A DNA stretch of 37,617 nt from Thermoproteota archaeon (GCA_027491455.1 JAOZFL010000182.1:1-37617); one strand, 5' to 3'. Positions 16,243 through 25,038 are shown, counted from the first letter of the stretch. Notes: generated by a model from the letters alone, not told the origin. Made by a program: numbers and translations.

Positions 16243-16662
16243 TTAGGTTTGTTGTCTAGATGTCTTCACTGTTTCATAGCAAAAGATAAGCGCCGAAACA
16301 AATATTAAAAGAGTAGAGAAGAAATAACTGCTTGTTAAAACATGGGGTTTAAAAAGGGTTAACTGTATAGCTAAGGAGACAGTGAAAAAGGTTGCATAGA
16401 AAAGGTATCGAGGTAGGAGTATTGAGCCTAACCTGATCATTTCACCAATGACTAATTTATTAACCACGTAGCCACTTCCTTCACGTTTTAAGAAACCTGA
16501 TTCTTCAAGTTTAGCTAAATGATAGGAAGCCAGTGATGGACTGCTTAACTCCAGTCCTCTCTGCACCTCACGGACCCCAACTGGTTTCCTACGCTTCAAC
16601 ACAAATAAGTAAACCTTTAAAGTTAAACCTCTAAGGGTTTCTTTATTTCCACTAGAACTCAT
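16243..16662 (-). CDS. Membrane-anchored winged-helix regulator
   Basis: A 139-residue protein with an N-terminal winged-helix DNA-binding domain (about 8-72). KETLRGLTLKVYLFVLKRRKP leads to REVQRGLELSSPSLASYHLAKLEESGFLKREGSGYVV, the recognition helix being the SPSLASYHLAKL part. Two membrane segments follow (about 84-104 and 110-130). Archaea have many such membrane-tethered HTH proteins, but this one cannot be assigned to a named regulator. It is divergent from the exported proline-rich protein, and an inverted repeat in the shared promoter is its likely operator. The ATG at 16662 has no strong ribosome-binding site, so the transcript may have a short leader. Confidence 0.75.
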   Translation of the reverse strand: MSSSGNKETLRGLTLKVYLFVLKRRKPVGVREVQRGLELSSPSLASYHLAKLEESGFLKREGSGYVVNKLVIGEMIRLGSILLPRYLFYATFFTVSLAIQLTLFKPHVLTSSYFFSTLLIFVSALIFCYETVKTSRQQT

Positions 16663-16730
16663 GGATAAACCCCTTCTCTACAACCTCTGAGGAATCAGAA
16701 TTTACATGTTCAATTTTAAGTTTTCCCTTG

Positions 16731-16756
16731 TATAAATAACTTGTACAACTGTACAA
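16731..16756. promoter_or_regulatory. Shared promoter with TTGTACA-AC-TGTACAA operator
   Basis: TATAAATA at 16731-16738 is followed directly by a 7-2-7 inverted repeat, TTGTACA AC TGTACAA (16741-16756). On the plus strand the repeat lies between the TATA box and the expected start site near 16760, a position where a bound protein would block RNA polymerase. Read in reverse, the same AT core could serve the divergent HTH gene. The HTH protein encoded next door is the obvious candidate ligand, which is inference. Confidence 0.55.
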
Positions 16757-16808
16757 AGACGTAGCATTTTAAACAATGGTGAAGAAATTTAAACCTGGTG
16801 ATTAAACG

Positions 16809-17441
16809 ATGCTGCTCAATAAATGGAGAAGTGTGTTCATAGTTTTAGCAGCTGTAACTTTAGCTTTGTCTTTAGCTGGTTTAAGCATCTATTTATTTCC
16901 AGAATCCAATTATTTGGTTCCAGAAACACCTATTCATCCCCCAGCACCTATGCCAGTGCCTAAGGGCCCCAGACTTCCAAGCTTTGATTTAATCGTAAAC
17001 AAGGATCTATCATATGGTTTCAGCAAGGTTTACCCAGCAGGCAATAAAATATATGGGACACCTGTTTTCGTCATTTCAAGAGGGGAGAAAGGAGCTGTTA
17101 TCGTTGAATTAATTTCACATTCAAATCATACATTAAACATTTCATTGAGCACAGGACTCCTCCCGGAAGGGGTAAAGGCCGAGTTCATACCTGAAAATGT
17201 CACCCTTCAACCAGGTGGAGAGATAAAGTTAAAACTAGTTCTGGAGGTTAGCCCCGATGCTAAACCATTTGCTTCGCCTAAAACTTCACTGCCTCCAGCC
17301 GCAACGCCATCTCCACCAACCCCTAAACCTGTTCCACTGCCTACACCTGAAAAAACCGAGCAGCCAGGTTTCTTCGTTGAAATATACGCTCGATGTAGAG
17401 ACCTTACAATTGGTACGGGTTTTTATTTAACGATAACTTAG
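16809..17441 (+). CDS. Exported/anchored proline-rich protein, unknown function
   Basis: A 210-residue protein of no recognised family. Residues 9-31 form one hydrophobic segment, a signal anchor or signal peptide. A proline-rich stretch follows (about 38-56, HPPAPMPVPKGPRLP). A strand-rich domain (about 58-150) looks like an Ig-like or COG1470-type beta-sandwich, with VELISHSNHTLNISLSTGL and LQPGGEIKLKLVLEV. A second Pro/Thr linker (about 153-187) and a short strand end FFVEIYARC...GFYLTIT complete it. It contains NHT, NIS and NVT N-glycosylation sequons. The product is probably outside the membrane. It shares the promoter with the membrane HTH protein and may be controlled by it. Confidence 0.65.
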   Translation: MLLNKWRSVFIVLAAVTLALSLAGLSIYLFPESNYLVPETPIHPPAPMPVPKGPRLPSFDLIVNKDLSYGFSKVYPAGNKIYGTPVFVISRGEKGAVIVELISHSNHTLNISLSTGLLPEGVKAEFIPENVTLQPGGEIKLKLVLEVSPDAKPFASPKTSLPPAATPSPPTPKPVPLPTPEKTEQPGFFVEIYARCRDLTIGTGFYLTIT

Positions 17442-17707
17442 CGTTTACAACTTTACAAAATAAACGAAAAGCTTAACACCACTATTTATGCTAAGACATC
17501 ATAACTTTACTCGGCAAAACAGCCGTTAACATCGATATACAGTATGTCTTGATGGAATGGGAACCTCGGCATGTTTATCTTATGATCGATGAAAAAGCTA
17601 AACATCTTCATATTTTAAAAAGAGATAAATTTTACAACTGTTAACGTTAACTTTCCTATCTCCACGAAAAGTAAACATTTAAACAAACATATGTGGAGAT
17701 GATACCC

Positions 17708-18553
17708 TTGGATAAAGTAAAAATAGGGGTTATAGGTGGGTCAGGTCTATACGAGTTAATAGAAAACCCTGAATACATGGTGTTGAAAACACCTTTTGGT
17801 GAAACACCAAGGATAGAGGTGGGCCATGTTAAAGGGAGGAAAGTAGCCTTTCTTCCAAGACACGGTAAACCAGGGGTAAAAAAGAAAGTAGGTCACGCTG
17901 TCCCACCGTTTAAAATAAATTTTAAAGCTAATGTTTACGGTTTAAGGATGTTAGGTGTTGAAAGGATAATTGCAACTAATGCATGCGGCTCCCTTAATAT
18001 GAAAATAAATCCTGGAGACATAGTTTTACCAGATCAATTCATAGATTTCACTAAACTAAGGGAAACCACTTTTTTCGACGGAGAAACAGCTGTAAGCATT
18101 TGGAGGGATAAACCACCAATAAAAACAGTTGCACATGTGGATTTCACGGATCCATACTGTCCAGAATTAAGGAAACTGATATTTGAAGCTTGTGTTTCTC
18201 TCGGCCTTAAATGTCATGTTCAAGGGACATATGTATGTACTGAGGGGCCGCGTTTCGAAACACCTGCTGAAATAAAGATGTTCCGTGTTCTAGGAGGAGA
18301 CGTAGTTGGCATGACATCTATACCTGAAGCTGTACTTGCAAGGGAATTAACTATGTGTTATGCAAGCGTATCTGTTTCAACTAATTGGGCTGCTGGGATA
18401 AGTAAGGAGAAAATAACACATGAAGAAGTCGTGGATTTATTTTCGAAAAGGATCACCCAGGTGAGGGAAATAATTAAAAGAGCTATTTTAGCCATTCCTA
18501 AAGAGAGGAGATGTCGCTGTAAAGACGCATTAAAGGGGGCTTTACCGCGTTAA
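17708..18553 (+). CDS. mtnP: S-methyl-5'-thioadenosine phosphorylase
   Basis: A purine-nucleoside-phosphorylase-fold enzyme that cleaves methylthioadenosine, a by-product of polyamine synthesis, to adenine and methylthioribose-1-phosphate. The N-terminus KIGVIGGSGLYEL gives the phosphate-binding loop. FLPRHGKPGVKKKVGHAVPP, ATNACGSLN, CTEGPRFETPAE and GGDVVGMTSIPEAVLARE follow the MTAP pattern. A C-terminal CRC (CXC) motif resembles the disulfide motif of thermostable Sulfolobus MTAP II. A start at GTG 17693 is possible. TTG 17708 is preferred since GGAGATGAT, close to the full anti-SD complement, lies just ahead. It converges with topA, two bases apart. Related inosine-type enzymes are a possible alternative. 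Confidence 0.88.
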   Translation: MDKVKIGVIGGSGLYELIENPEYMVLKTPFGETPRIEVGHVKGRKVAFLPRHGKPGVKKKVGHAVPPFKINFKANVYGLRMLGVERIIATNACGSLNMKINPGDIVLPDQFIDFTKLRETTFFDGETAVSIWRDKPPIKTVAHVDFTDPYCPELRKLIFEACVSLGLKCHVQGTYVCTEGPRFETPAEIKMFRVLGGDVVGMTSIPEAVLARELTMCYASVSVSTNWAAGISKEKITHEEVVDLFSKRITQVREIIKRAILAIPKERRCRCKDALKGALPR

Positions 18554-18555
18554 AT

Positions 18556-20409
18556 TCATGGCTTCCTAATCCCTTCAATGGCTTTTCTAAACCCTGTTTT
18601 CACCGTTGTTTGTCGTTTAAGGGCTTCATTTAAGCTTTCACCTATTAAATCCTCTTTTTCCTTTAAAAGATTCATTATTTTAGCGATTTTCTCCTTTGCC
18701 TCTTTTAAAAAGTCTTCTTTATTTATTTTTCCGAAGCTAATTGCTTCCAGTTTCTCTTCCAGTTCCCTTGTTAAATCCTTTGAGAGAACGTCCCTGCAGT
18801 ATTTATTAAGGGCTTCAAAAACAGCTTTCCCTAGAGGAGTTATCTTTATGCTTTTCCTTCCCTCAATGTATTTCCTTTCGAAAAGCTTCTCGATTATTAA
18901 GGCCCTAGTTGCTTTTGTACCTAAATTGTTTCTTTCCAAGACTTTAATCAGTGAAGCAGGACTATACCTTTGTGGAAGCTTAGTTTCTCCCCTTTTAATT
19001 TGGATTTCCACGACCCTTACTTCATCGCCCACCTTGATCGGGGGTAATATAACCTCTGAAACCCTGTAGTATGGATAGTATCTTATCCACCCCCTTTCAA
19101 TTAACCTTTTACCTTTAAGGATGTAGAGATGTTTATTCAGGGAAATTTTCGCTGTAACGGTTTCAACCCTGCCGGTTTCGCCGAAAACAGCTAGAAACCT
19201 GTACACAATTAAATCGTAGAGTTTCCTTTCATCCAGAGATAGGTTTCTAGGTTTTAAACCAGTTGGGTAAATCGCTGGGTGAGCAGGGTCCTCTTTCCTT
19301 CCTTGATTGGGTTTCAAGTAGGGTTTCTCTAGGAGTTCCTCAGCTAAATCCTTGAATTTATCTTGCAAAAAAATTTTAGTTAATATTTCCCTGTAACCTA
19401 TGCTTTCCGGGAGTTTTTGAGAAGATGTCCTCGGATAAGATATTAAACCGTTTTCGTAGAGGTTCTGAGCTATCCTCTGTGTTTTCATGGGTGTAAAGCC
19501 GAGTTTAGAGTGGGCCTCTGTCTGTAGGTCTCCTAGGTTAAAGGGGGTGGGCGGCTTTATTTTAGCTTCCCTAACTGATACCTCTAAAACCACCGCCCTC
19601 TCCGTTTCACTTTCCCCTTTAATTTTCTCTGCTTCCCCCTTGCTCCAAATAACGGGTTTCTCGTATCCAGCTGTGACCCTTTCCCCCCTTATCAATAATT
19701 TAACTTGGAGTTTCCAGAAAGGAGTGGGTTTAAACCTCTTTATTTCCTCTTCCCTTTCATATATGAAGCTCAGCGTTGGTCCCTGAACCCTGCCCATGGA
19801 TAAAGTTTTATTGATCCCCTTCCTCCTCAAAGAAATCATCAGGGCCCTCGACGTGTTTATCCCCCACCACCAATCAATTATAGCCCTTGTTTCACCTGCA
19901 TATGCCAAGTTTAAATCGAAGGGCATGGGTTTCTGGAAAGCCCTTCTTAACTCTTCACTGGTTAAAGTCGAAAACTTCATCCTCGGTATGTAACGTATTT
20001 CGTTGTCGCTAAGTTTACATATATACCTTAAAATGTTATAGGCTATTGTTTGTCCCTCTATGTCATAGTCACATGCAACCATGTATTCCCTGGCTCTTTT
20101 AGAGATTTCTTCAAGTTGATCTAGGAACGGTTTAACGTATTCTGCTTTTCTATCGACCTCCGGCAACCTATCCCATTTCAAATCGAAAACTGGGTAGTAG
20201 AAACCACTTGAATTCTGTTTTAACCCGAAAACATGTCCAACAGCCGGTACAACAACTATTCTTTTACCGTTAACCTCGGTTTCATATCTATAAACGTTTC
20301 CATAAAACATTTTCTTTTTAACCCTGCTTCCACCGATGGCCTCAGCTATTTTTCCACTGACCCTGGGTTTCTCTGAGATCACCATTACATCGAAGTCTTT
20401 CTCGGTCAA
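18556..20409 (-). CDS. topA: DNA topoisomerase I (archaeal type IA)
   Basis: This enzyme relaxes negative supercoils through a single-strand 5' phosphotyrosine link. The 617-residue protein has an N-terminal Toprim domain (VISEKPRVSGKIAEAI, and the acidic DYDIEG motif near residue 115). The catalytic ISYPRTSSQ has Tyr325, and the HPAIYPTG motif and C-terminal gate domains follow. No zinc fingers are present after the core, so this is the short topo I/III-like archaeal form rather than reverse gyrase. The start is TTG 20409. It converges on the MTAP gene and is divergent from the ATPase I gene, with AT-rich promoter sequence between. Confidence 0.93.
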   Translation of the reverse strand: MTEKDFDVMVISEKPRVSGKIAEAIGGSRVKKKMFYGNVYRYETEVNGKRIVVVPAVGHVFGLKQNSSGFYYPVFDLKWDRLPEVDRKAEYVKPFLDQLEEISKRAREYMVACDYDIEGQTIAYNILRYICKLSDNEIRYIPRMKFSTLTSEELRRAFQKPMPFDLNLAYAGETRAIIDWWWGINTSRALMISLRRKGINKTLSMGRVQGPTLSFIYEREEEIKRFKPTPFWKLQVKLLIRGERVTAGYEKPVIWSKGEAEKIKGESETERAVVLEVSVREAKIKPPTPFNLGDLQTEAHSKLGFTPMKTQRIAQNLYENGLISYPRTSSQKLPESIGYREILTKIFLQDKFKDLAEELLEKPYLKPNQGRKEDPAHPAIYPTGLKPRNLSLDERKLYDLIVYRFLAVFGETGRVETVTAKISLNKHLYILKGKRLIERGWIRYYPYYRVSEVILPPIKVGDEVRVVEIQIKRGETKLPQRYSPASLIKVLERNNLGTKATRALIIEKLFERKYIEGRKSIKITPLGKAVFEALNKYCRDVLSKDLTRELEEKLEAISFGKINKEDFLKEAKEKIAKIMNLLKEKEDLIGESLNEALKRQTTVKTGFRKAIEGIRKP

Positions 20410-20632
20410 AACATAACCCCTTAGTTAAATTTCCCCTTTTAAACCCACCCTGAACGTTAACGATTTAAATTTTAAATGCGGTGTTTAACTAAATAAAGAT
20501 TAGGATTTTAAGAAATATTTAAACATAAGAGATGAAAGTAAAGGTGTCTTACACATATACTTAAAAATTTTAAAAGAAGAAAGTAATAGTTCAATTTGAA
20601 AGTACACCCAGTACATACAAGAGTGGAGAGAA
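20410..20632. promoter_or_regulatory. Divergent promoter region topA / atpI-atpK
   Basis: The 223-base gap contains several AT-rich cores. ATTTAAATTTTAAAT (20463-20477) is a near-perfect palindrome that could serve as TATA for topA. TACTTAAAAATT near 20558-20569 suits atpI. GGAGAGAA lies directly before the atpI ATG. Confidence 0.35.
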
Positions 20633-22528
20633 ATGTTCTTCCCTGAATCTATGATGAAAGTCACGCTTGTCTCGCTTAAATCGGTTAAAGACGAATTAGT
20701 CTTAGCTATTGGAAAAGCAGGGTGTCTCCATGTAACTCCACTTGACAAGCTCAGACTTAGCCAATTTAAAAGCATCCCTGAAAACCCAGATTTACCGAAA
20801 TACCTTTCTATCACGGCTAAAGTTAAACGATTAATCGAAGAATATAAAAGGATAACTGGAGAGGAACACGGAGAAGACTTGGAAATGGATCCAAGATACA
20901 GAGAAATAAACAATGCATTGAAATATATAGATGAAGCAAATCAAAACCTAAATGAAATAATTAAACGCTACGATAAGGTTTTAGATGAATTAAAGGGGCT
21001 TGAAGAACAAAAAGAATCCATTGACCTGCTCATCCAACACGGTGTAGACCCTAGGTCTCTGGTTAAGGTTGAAGGGAGGGTTGCTAAAGTCGGTTTAATC
21101 TCCAATCGACAGGTACCTCTGCTAAGATACTACTTAAAGGATATAGAAACCATAAAATTTAACTTGAAATACACTAAAACCGTTGAGTCCCTTCTAACAA
21201 TAGTTTACCCAGAGAAACTTAAGGATTGGACTGAGAGGCTTCTAAAGCAGCTGGGCTTCAAGGAGTTAAAACTGCCTGGAACCTTAGAGGACAGCCTTGA
21301 ATCTATGAAGGAAAAAATCGAGGGGAAAATAAAGGAAAGAGGGGAGGAGTTAAAAGAGATAAGTAAAGATTTCAAGGAAAAATTTAAGCAGTTCCCATTT
21401 ATAAAATCCATCGGCAAATTCTACGAGGACCTTCATAAAATTGAAACGGTTAAGAGGGAAGCAGGTGAAACAAAGTTTCTCTTCGCGGTTCAGGGATGGG
21501 CCCCTAAATCAGCTTTAAATAAACTTGAAGGGAAAATAAAGGAAGTAGCCGACGATAAATTCATCATGGTCGTCGAGAAACCACGACACGAAGAGAAACC
21601 ACCTGTTAGACTCAGCAACCCAAGGATATTTAAGCCCTTTGAATACATCACCAACATGTACGGGGTCCCCGACTATAACGCAATGGATCCAACAATCATA
21701 TCCGCTGTCCTTCTCCCCTTAATGTTTGGAATGATGTTCGGGGATTTTGGACAGGGAATAGTTCTGTTTTTAGCTGGGCTACTTGCAACAAGGTTTAAAG
21801 GGGAATCGATGAAGTCCCTTGGAAAAATATTAATGGTTTGCGGGGTTTTAGCTTCGATCTTTGGTTTAATATACGGTGAATCTTTCCTGATGCATTTCGG
21901 GCACCCCGTGATTGAACCCTTAAAAGACGTCATGGATCTACTTGTAATCTCTCTCTGGTTCGGCGTTGCACAAATAGTCTTCGGCCTTGCCATAAACATA
22001 TATGTATCCCTTAAGAACAGGGAATTTATTGAAGGGTTTTTAGGGGAGAAGGGGTTAGCTGCCTTAATAACATACTTCTCAGGTGTGTACTTAGTTGCCA
22101 GTTTCGGCACGGACTTCAGTAAATGGTCTAAAGGTTTAACTATAATCCTCATACCATTACTGTGCCTAACAGCTATTGCCCTAAACAAATTAGTGGAAGG
22201 GATTAAGCACGGCAGCATAGCAGATGGGTTCTACGAGGGATTCGGGGCTACTGTAGACCTAGTGTTAAGTTTCTTCTCTAACTCACTTTCATATGTCAGG
22301 TTAGCTGCTTTCGCAGTTGCACACGTAGCGTTTGGATTAGTGGCCGAGATAATGGTCGGTGAACAATTAACGTTGTCAGGTCTCCCAATGCTTTTGATGC
22401 TGAACTTTCTGGTCTTATCCATCGAGGCAATAGTTGTTTTTATACAGTCGCTTAGGCTTCTTTTCTACGAGTTTTACGGTAAATTTTATAAAACAGGACA
22501 ATTAGTATACTCACCATTTACCCTTTAA
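20633..22528 (+). CDS. atpI: A-type ATP synthase subunit I (a)
   Basis: This is the membrane stator subunit with the proton or sodium half-channels. The 631-residue product has a soluble N-terminal half (about 1-330, coiled coil in the middle, e.g. KEKIEGKIKERGEELKEISK). About seven to eight membrane helices follow, starting at AVLLPLMFGMMFGDFGQG. NSLSYVRLAAFAVAH carries the essential Arg that faces the rotor. The start ATG follows GGAGAGAA. It is paired with subunit K on the plus strand, whereas the other ATPase genes lie on the opposite strand. Confidence 0.94.
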   Translation: MFFPESMMKVTLVSLKSVKDELVLAIGKAGCLHVTPLDKLRLSQFKSIPENPDLPKYLSITAKVKRLIEEYKRITGEEHGEDLEMDPRYREINNALKYIDEANQNLNEIIKRYDKVLDELKGLEEQKESIDLLIQHGVDPRSLVKVEGRVAKVGLISNRQVPLLRYYLKDIETIKFNLKYTKTVESLLTIVYPEKLKDWTERLLKQLGFKELKLPGTLEDSLESMKEKIEGKIKERGEELKEISKDFKEKFKQFPFIKSIGKFYEDLHKIETVKREAGETKFLFAVQGWAPKSALNKLEGKIKEVADDKFIMVVEKPRHEEKPPVRLSNPRIFKPFEYITNMYGVPDYNAMDPTIISAVLLPLMFGMMFGDFGQGIVLFLAGLLATRFKGESMKSLGKILMVCGVLASIFGLIYGESFLMHFGHPVIEPLKDVMDLLVISLWFGVAQIVFGLAINIYVSLKNREFIEGFLGEKGLAALITYFSGVYLVASFGTDFSKWSKGLTIILIPLLCLTAIALNKLVEGIKHGSIADGFYEGFGATVDLVLSFFSNSLSYVRLAAFAVAHVAFGLVAEIMVGEQLTLSGLPMLLMLNFLVLSIEAIVVFIQSLRLLFYEFYGKFYKTGQLVYSPFTL

Positions 22529-22564
22529 AGGGAGTTCTTAAATAAGTTAGAGGTGCAAGATGAC

Positions 22565-22936
22565 ATGTCAAGCAAGAAGGGAGAAGTAAAACAGAAGAAA
22601 AGGATTTTTGCCTTATTTTTATTGTTGAACGTTGTTTTAACGACTACAATACTGATCATAGGGGTTTGGGCTTTAACTTCCCAGTTTAGCGGTGGAGCAT
22701 CTGACAAGGCCCAGGTAGCCGGTGAAAAGGGGTTCGGGTTACTTGCAGCTGCAATAGCTACAGGGTTAGCCACTATAGGAGCAGGTTACGCGGTTGGACA
22801 CAGTTCCGCCGCTGGCATAACAGCTCTAGTTGAAAACCCCGGGTTATTCGGTAGAGCATTGATCTTCATAGCTCTGGGTGAAGGAATCGCTATCTACGGG
22901 TTACTTGTAACCTTCATAATAATAGGGCTCCTTTAA
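22565..22936 (+). CDS. atpK: A-type ATP synthase rotor subunit K (c)
   Basis: This is the proteolipid that forms the rotor ring. The C-terminal hairpin has GFGLLAAAIATGLATIGAGYAVGHSSAAG as helix 1 and RALIFIALGEGIAIYGLLVTFIIIGLL as helix 2. The ion-binding Glu is in ALGEG. An extra N-terminal hydrophobic segment (about 14-38) precedes it, joined by a short linker, and may be a cleaved leader or a third helix. A start at GTG 22553 would add four residues; ATG 22565 has GGTG nine bases ahead. It follows atpI by 36 bases and converges with atpC. Confidence 0.9.
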   Translation: MSSKKGEVKQKKRIFALFLLLNVVLTTTILIIGVWALTSQFSGGASDKAQVAGEKGFGLLAAAIATGLATIGAGYAVGHSSAAGITALVENPGLFGRALIFIALGEGIAIYGLLVTFIIIGLL

Positions 22937-22979
22937 CTTGGAAAAATGGGTTTCGATAAACGGGCTGGGAGGAACATAG

Positions 22980-24008
22980 TTAAAGGAAAGGGGGTTTCCC
23001 CGTAACCCCAAACAATTTGCTGTTAGCTATAGCTACTAGGTTCCTTATCTCTGCTTCCTTAAGTAAGAGGTAACCGAGGACGTACCCGATACCGTGGGGG
23101 TCCTTCCTCATCGATTTAACAGTTATCCTCATTATCTGTTGTTCAATGGCCTCTTCAAAACGGTTAATAGCACCTGTTTTCTCGAGTTTTTCAATGGCTT
23201 CCCTGAGCTGGAACCCGATGGGGAAGCCGCGAAGGACATTAATTGCATCTTTTAGGTTTTTCGCCTTTATCATCGACTCTATCAGTTCAGTTTCCCTCGC
23301 CTTTAAAACATATTTCTCTATTTCTTCTGGTGGAATACCTTCCCCCTTTAACAAGATAACTGTAGAGACATCTTCAAGGGTGAAGATGCGGCTTAGGGAC
23401 TCAATTGTTTCCTTTGCCCCCTTAACCTTTAATTTTTGAAGAGACCTGAGAAGCTGCTTTTTATATGCCTTTTCAAGGGCTTTCTCCATGAAAACAACTT
23501 TACCTGTCTCCTTAAACATCATTAGGCTTTGCATTAGAAATACATGGTAAGGTGTAAACCTTAACAGGTTAATAGCTTCTTCAAGGTTCTCTGCCCTTAG
23601 TAAAGCATCGAAATTTATAGATGACAATCTAGGTGGAATTTTAACTATTAATCTCCTGTGTTCATCCCCTATCTCTTTGCCCTCAGATTTCCACCAAAGG
23701 ATTTTTTTAAGGTTCAGCACCTCTACTCTCCTTGAAAAGTCGCGAAGGAAGTCTCTGATTCCAGGTTCAGCTGTGGAGAAGAGAATGTAAAGTGAATTCA
23801 ACCAGTTCTTGGTGAGTGCAGCTTCTAACGCGTAAATGCTCATTTCCCCCTTTAAAAACTCGTCGATTTCACGTCTGTACCCTTTCTCCCTCAAAAAATC
23901 AGCTAATTCCACAATATCCTTTGTTTTCTCCAGTTTTCCATAGTCTTCCTTAGATAGAAACCTTGTTTTCAGGCCGTGAGCCCTGTAAAAAGTGTATTCA
24001 GATGACAT
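22980..24008 (-). CDS. atpC: A-type ATP synthase subunit C (d)
   Basis: This subunit forms the funnel that connects the central stalk to the K ring. The 342-residue helical protein matches the archaeal C/eukaryotic d family: YTFYRAHGLKTRFLSKEDY at the N-terminus, repeated helical segments such as AENLEEAINLLRFTPY and AKNLKDAINVLRGFPI, and the C-terminal YVLGYLLLKEAEIRNLVAIA. The ATG follows GGAGGAG and starts two bases after the atpD stop. It is the last gene of the D-C pair. Confidence 0.92.
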   Translation of the reverse strand: MSSEYTFYRAHGLKTRFLSKEDYGKLEKTKDIVELADFLREKGYRREIDEFLKGEMSIYALEAALTKNWLNSLYILFSTAEPGIRDFLRDFSRRVEVLNLKKILWWKSEGKEIGDEHRRLIVKIPPRLSSINFDALLRAENLEEAINLLRFTPYHVFLMQSLMMFKETGKVVFMEKALEKAYKKQLLRSLQKLKVKGAKETIESLSRIFTLEDVSTVILLKGEGIPPEEIEKYVLKARETELIESMIKAKNLKDAINVLRGFPIGFQLREAIEKLEKTGAINRFEEAIEQQIMRITVKSMRKDPHGIGYVLGYLLLKEAEIRNLVAIANSKLFGVTGKPPFL

Positions 24009-24009
24009 T

Positions 24010-24630
24010 TCAACTCCTCCTTTCCAGTATTTGCTTCACCTTCTTTGTCCTCGCAAAATCCTCAAGCTCTTCTTCTTCAAGTTTTTCCTCAACATATTTT
24101 ATTGTTTGGGAAAGTTGGGGTAAAATTATTTTCCTAATTGCGTTCACTTTTCTGTTTGCCTCGGAAAGAGAGACAGCAAGCTTCTCAACTTTTCCTTCTA
24201 ACACCCCTATTTCAATGCATTCCCTTATCGAATCTTTCATTTCAGAAATAGCCAACCTTAGGGTGGCATCCCCCTTTAATAGTTTTTCATCAAGTGAACC
24301 ATTGGTTTTCACCCTAGGTATGTAGACTCCCATGAGGTTCTCAGGGGTTACATCGATTTCAATAGCTCCTTCATTTGCTTTAGCTGCAGCTTTCACTTCG
24401 TTACTGCCTAAAAGCAAGAAGGCATCTATCACGGTGCTGTAAGATCTACTGAGTTCTTCTTCAAGTTCTATTCTTTTCTCTAAAACCTCGGCTAAAACTG
24501 CTCTTAACTCCTTTGCCAGACTATCTCTTTTCCTCTCTATGAGTTCACCAGCTCTGATAACGTAATCTCTTCTCTTCTTAAGTTTTAAAAGCTCCCCCTT
24601 AGTAGGCCTAACCTTTCTAAGAGCACTCAA
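24010..24630 (-). CDS. atpD: A-type ATP synthase subunit D (central stalk)
   Basis: This is the rotating central shaft, counterpart of F-type gamma. The 206-residue protein begins MSALRKVRPTKGELLKLKKRRDYVIRAGELIERKR, the family signature. Long antiparallel helices make up most of the rest, with a short beta region (IEIDVTPENLMGVYIPRV). The start is TTG 24630 with GAGGGG before it. It is separated from atpB by 408 bases, so the D-C pair may have its own promoter. A 20-bp palindrome lies just upstream. Confidence 0.93.
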   Translation of the reverse strand: MSALRKVRPTKGELLKLKKRRDYVIRAGELIERKRDSLAKELRAVLAEVLEKRIELEEELSRSYSTVIDAFLLLGSNEVKAAAKANEGAIEIDVTPENLMGVYIPRVKTNGSLDEKLLKGDATLRLAISEMKDSIRECIEIGVLEGKVEKLAVSLSEANRKVNAIRKIILPQLSQTIKYVEEKLEEEELEDFARTKKVKQILERRS

Positions 24631-25038
24631 TTACAACCCCTCAATTATCTAAAATGATGCATCATTTTAAAAAAGGGTTAACTAAATCGCGAATTAAAAA
24701 TTTTTACTGGTGTTATGAAAACACTTGTAAGAGTGTAATAAACCTATCTAAAGGGTTTTTCGGTGAAAATTCATGTTATACTTGTTTAGACTTTGCCTTA
24801 TACTCTCAGTTTTCCAGGTTTCATTTCTCTTATATAGGTGATTATTAGTTCATTCCTTTCCAGGGCTAGCTCTCCTAAAATCGCATTTTACAACTCTCTC
24901 GCCTCAACCATGTCCTTGCGGAAGAGTTAGTGATAGAAATCTGCTGTTAAGTATTATTAAGTAGGGGATCAGCTGAACATAACAGTTAAGCCCTTTTTCA
25001 GCGTCTCCTAAATTCTCTGTTAAGTAGCGCTCTTCAAG
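24631..25038. other. Gap inside ATPase cluster (B to D)
   Basis: This gene-free stretch separates atpB from atpD. Reading toward atpD on the minus strand, a good TATA core CTATATAAGAG lies at about 24829-24839. A weak hairpin ACACT-CTTACA-AGTGT followed by TTTT lies at 24721-24736, an AT block at about 24669-24678, and the palindrome at 24650-24669. A plus-strand frame of 64 codons (24654-24848) overlaps all of these and is not credible as a gene. Confidence 0.5.
24650..24669. promoter_or_regulatory. 20-bp perfect palindrome ahead of atpD
   Basis: TAAAATGATGCATCATTTTA is a perfect 20-base palindrome, 20 bases before the atpD start codon. It overlaps the position where a TATA or start-site region would be expected on the minus strand. 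It could be an operator for a dimeric regulator. It contains ATGATGCATCAT at its core. Confidence 0.45.

Noticed and set aside
17552-17644. 30-codon plus-strand frame MEWEPRHVYLMIDEKAK... between the exported protein and MTAP
   Set aside because: It is too short, with no ribosome-binding site and no recognised family. It ends in a region with GTTAACGTTAAC that is better read as promoter sequence.
24654-24848. 64-codon plus-strand frame between atpB and atpD
   Set aside because: It starts inside the 20-bp palindrome, has no ribosome-binding site, and covers a likely promoter region.
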